Of a DNA stretch of 6,681 nt, positions 6,385 through 6,681 are shown in pieces. The position numbers were made by a program, and so were the translations under genes. The notes beneath the pieces are model-generated. The model was given only the letters and a program-made list of their open reading frames with translations. It was not told where the DNA came from and did not search any database. Origin of the DNA: Candidatus Aminicenantota bacterium (GTDB taxonomy: Bacteria > Acidobacteriota > Aminicenantia > Aminicenantales > Aminicenantaceae); the NCBI GenBank assembly GCA_030617525.1, contig JAUWVG010000127.1, positions 1 to 6,681 on the forward strand. The letters run 5' to 3'. Each line of letters begins with the position of its first letter. The stretch's first letter is position 1.

Positions 6385-6588
6385 TTATTTCTTTTTTTTT
6401 GTGGAAATTTTGAAGGGGACATATAAGGGGCAGAAACTGATAAAACTGGTCAAGATCCAGATGACTGCCAAAATTCCCAGAATGATTGCGGCCGTCCCGG
6501 TTATCTGGTTGGTAAAAAACAGTACGGCTACGATTACGGCCAAACCTAGACGTATTATTCGATCACCTTGACCCATGTTTTTTTTCAT
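6385..6588 (-). CDS. small DUF2892 (YgaP-type transmembrane) membrane protein
   Basis: A 67-residue protein recognisable as DUF2892: an N-terminal KKNMGQGDRIIR (2-13), two hydrophobic helices (about 14-30 and 33-50) separated by a short turn, then the typical SFCPLY motif (51-56) and a lysine-rich end. It is an inner-membrane protein of unknown role; in some bacteria the same module is fused to a rhodanese domain (YgaP), but here it stands alone. ATG 6588 is preferred, with GAAG 6 bases upstream; a TTG at 6600 lacks a ribosome binding site, and ATG 6576 would also keep the domain. It is convergent with the MBL gene, the stops being only 34 bases apart. The last four codons are AAA/AAG within a T-rich (plus-strand) tract. 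A TATATT box lies upstream, but no convincing -35 pairs with it. Confidence 0.85.
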   Translation of the reverse strand: MKKNMGQGDRIIRLGLAVIVAVLFFTNQITGTAAIILGILAVIWILTSFISFCPLYVPFKISTKKKK

Positions 6589-6607
6589 AGGTTTCTTCAA
6601 ATTTTTT

Positions 6608-6636
6608 CTGACAATATAAACTTTATGCTTTAAAAT
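6608..6636 (+). promoter_or_regulatory. sigma70-like promoter for a gene beyond the right edge
   Basis: CTGACA (6608-6613, 5 of 6 match to consensus), a 17-base spacer and TAAAAT (6631-6636, 5 of 6) form the best promoter in the window. It points rightward, with transcription expected to start near 6643. It overlaps the upstream region of the divergent DUF2892 gene. Confidence 0.5.
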
Positions 6637-6670
6637 GCGTTAGTATACTTATTTCTGGATTATTTTTTTT

Positions 6671-6676
6671 AAGGAG
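6671..6676 (+). promoter_or_regulatory. ribosome binding site of a gene starting just past the window
   Basis: AAGGAG follows a T-run and ends 5 bases before the window edge. Together with the promoter at 6608-6636 it predicts a plus-strand coding region whose start codon lies within a few bases beyond 6681. Confidence 0.5.
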
Positions 6677-6681
6677 ATAGT

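Noticed and set aside
6351..6400. Shared bidirectional terminator between the convergent MBL and DUF2892 genes, suggested by T-rich tracts.
   Set aside because: No stable hairpin of more than 3 base pairs could be found beside the T runs, part of which are Lys codons of the DUF2892 gene.

Overview
The window looks like a chromosomal segment from a diderm bacterium of moderate-to-low GC. Two consecutive genes start with lipoprotein signal peptides whose lipoboxes are loose, with Phe at -3 in one case. This, together with an FHA-GAF-nucleotide cyclase architecture, would suit a spirochaete. A deltaproteobacterial-type or other diderm anaerobe cannot be excluded, because no rRNA or marker gene is present. 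No mobile elements, CRISPR arrays, tRNAs or long repeats were seen.

Layout. Five of the seven genes form a minus-strand block, read from about 5300 down to 1. Read in transcription order, it starts with a putative operon. (1) An FAD-dependent oxidoreductase of the geranylgeranyl-reductase type (5301-3946) uses a TTG start. (2) A small stand-alone cyclic-nucleotide-binding-domain protein (3949-3563) starts at a TTG that overlaps the preceding stop codon. (3) An FHA-GAF-class III nucleotide cyclase (3538-1865) has all catalytic residues in place. After a 95-base gap come two probable exported lipoproteins: a TIM-barrel sugar isomerase/epimerase-like protein (1769-852) and, after a 177-base gap, a 5'-nucleotidase/UshA-type metallophosphoesterase (674-1, cut by the left edge). 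Divergent from the operon, on the plus strand, is a metallo-beta-lactamase-fold hydrolase (5532-6350) with an HxHLDH motif. Convergent to that is a tiny two-helix DUF2892 membrane protein (6588-6385). At the right edge a good sigma70-like promoter and a ribosome binding site point to a plus-strand gene starting just beyond the window.

How the genes may work together. The core is a possible cyclic-nucleotide module. The cyclase would make the signal, under control of phosphopeptide (FHA) and small-ligand (GAF) inputs. The single-domain CNBD protein would bind it. The co-translated flavoprotein, which has a hydrophobic tail likely to touch the membrane, is the most obvious target. The divergent MBL hydrolase carries a core motif shared with class II cyclic-nucleotide phosphodiesterases and could remove the signal. 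The domains and gene arrangement are read from the sequence; the functional wiring is inference. The two lipoproteins are probably a separate unit acting outside the cytoplasmic membrane.
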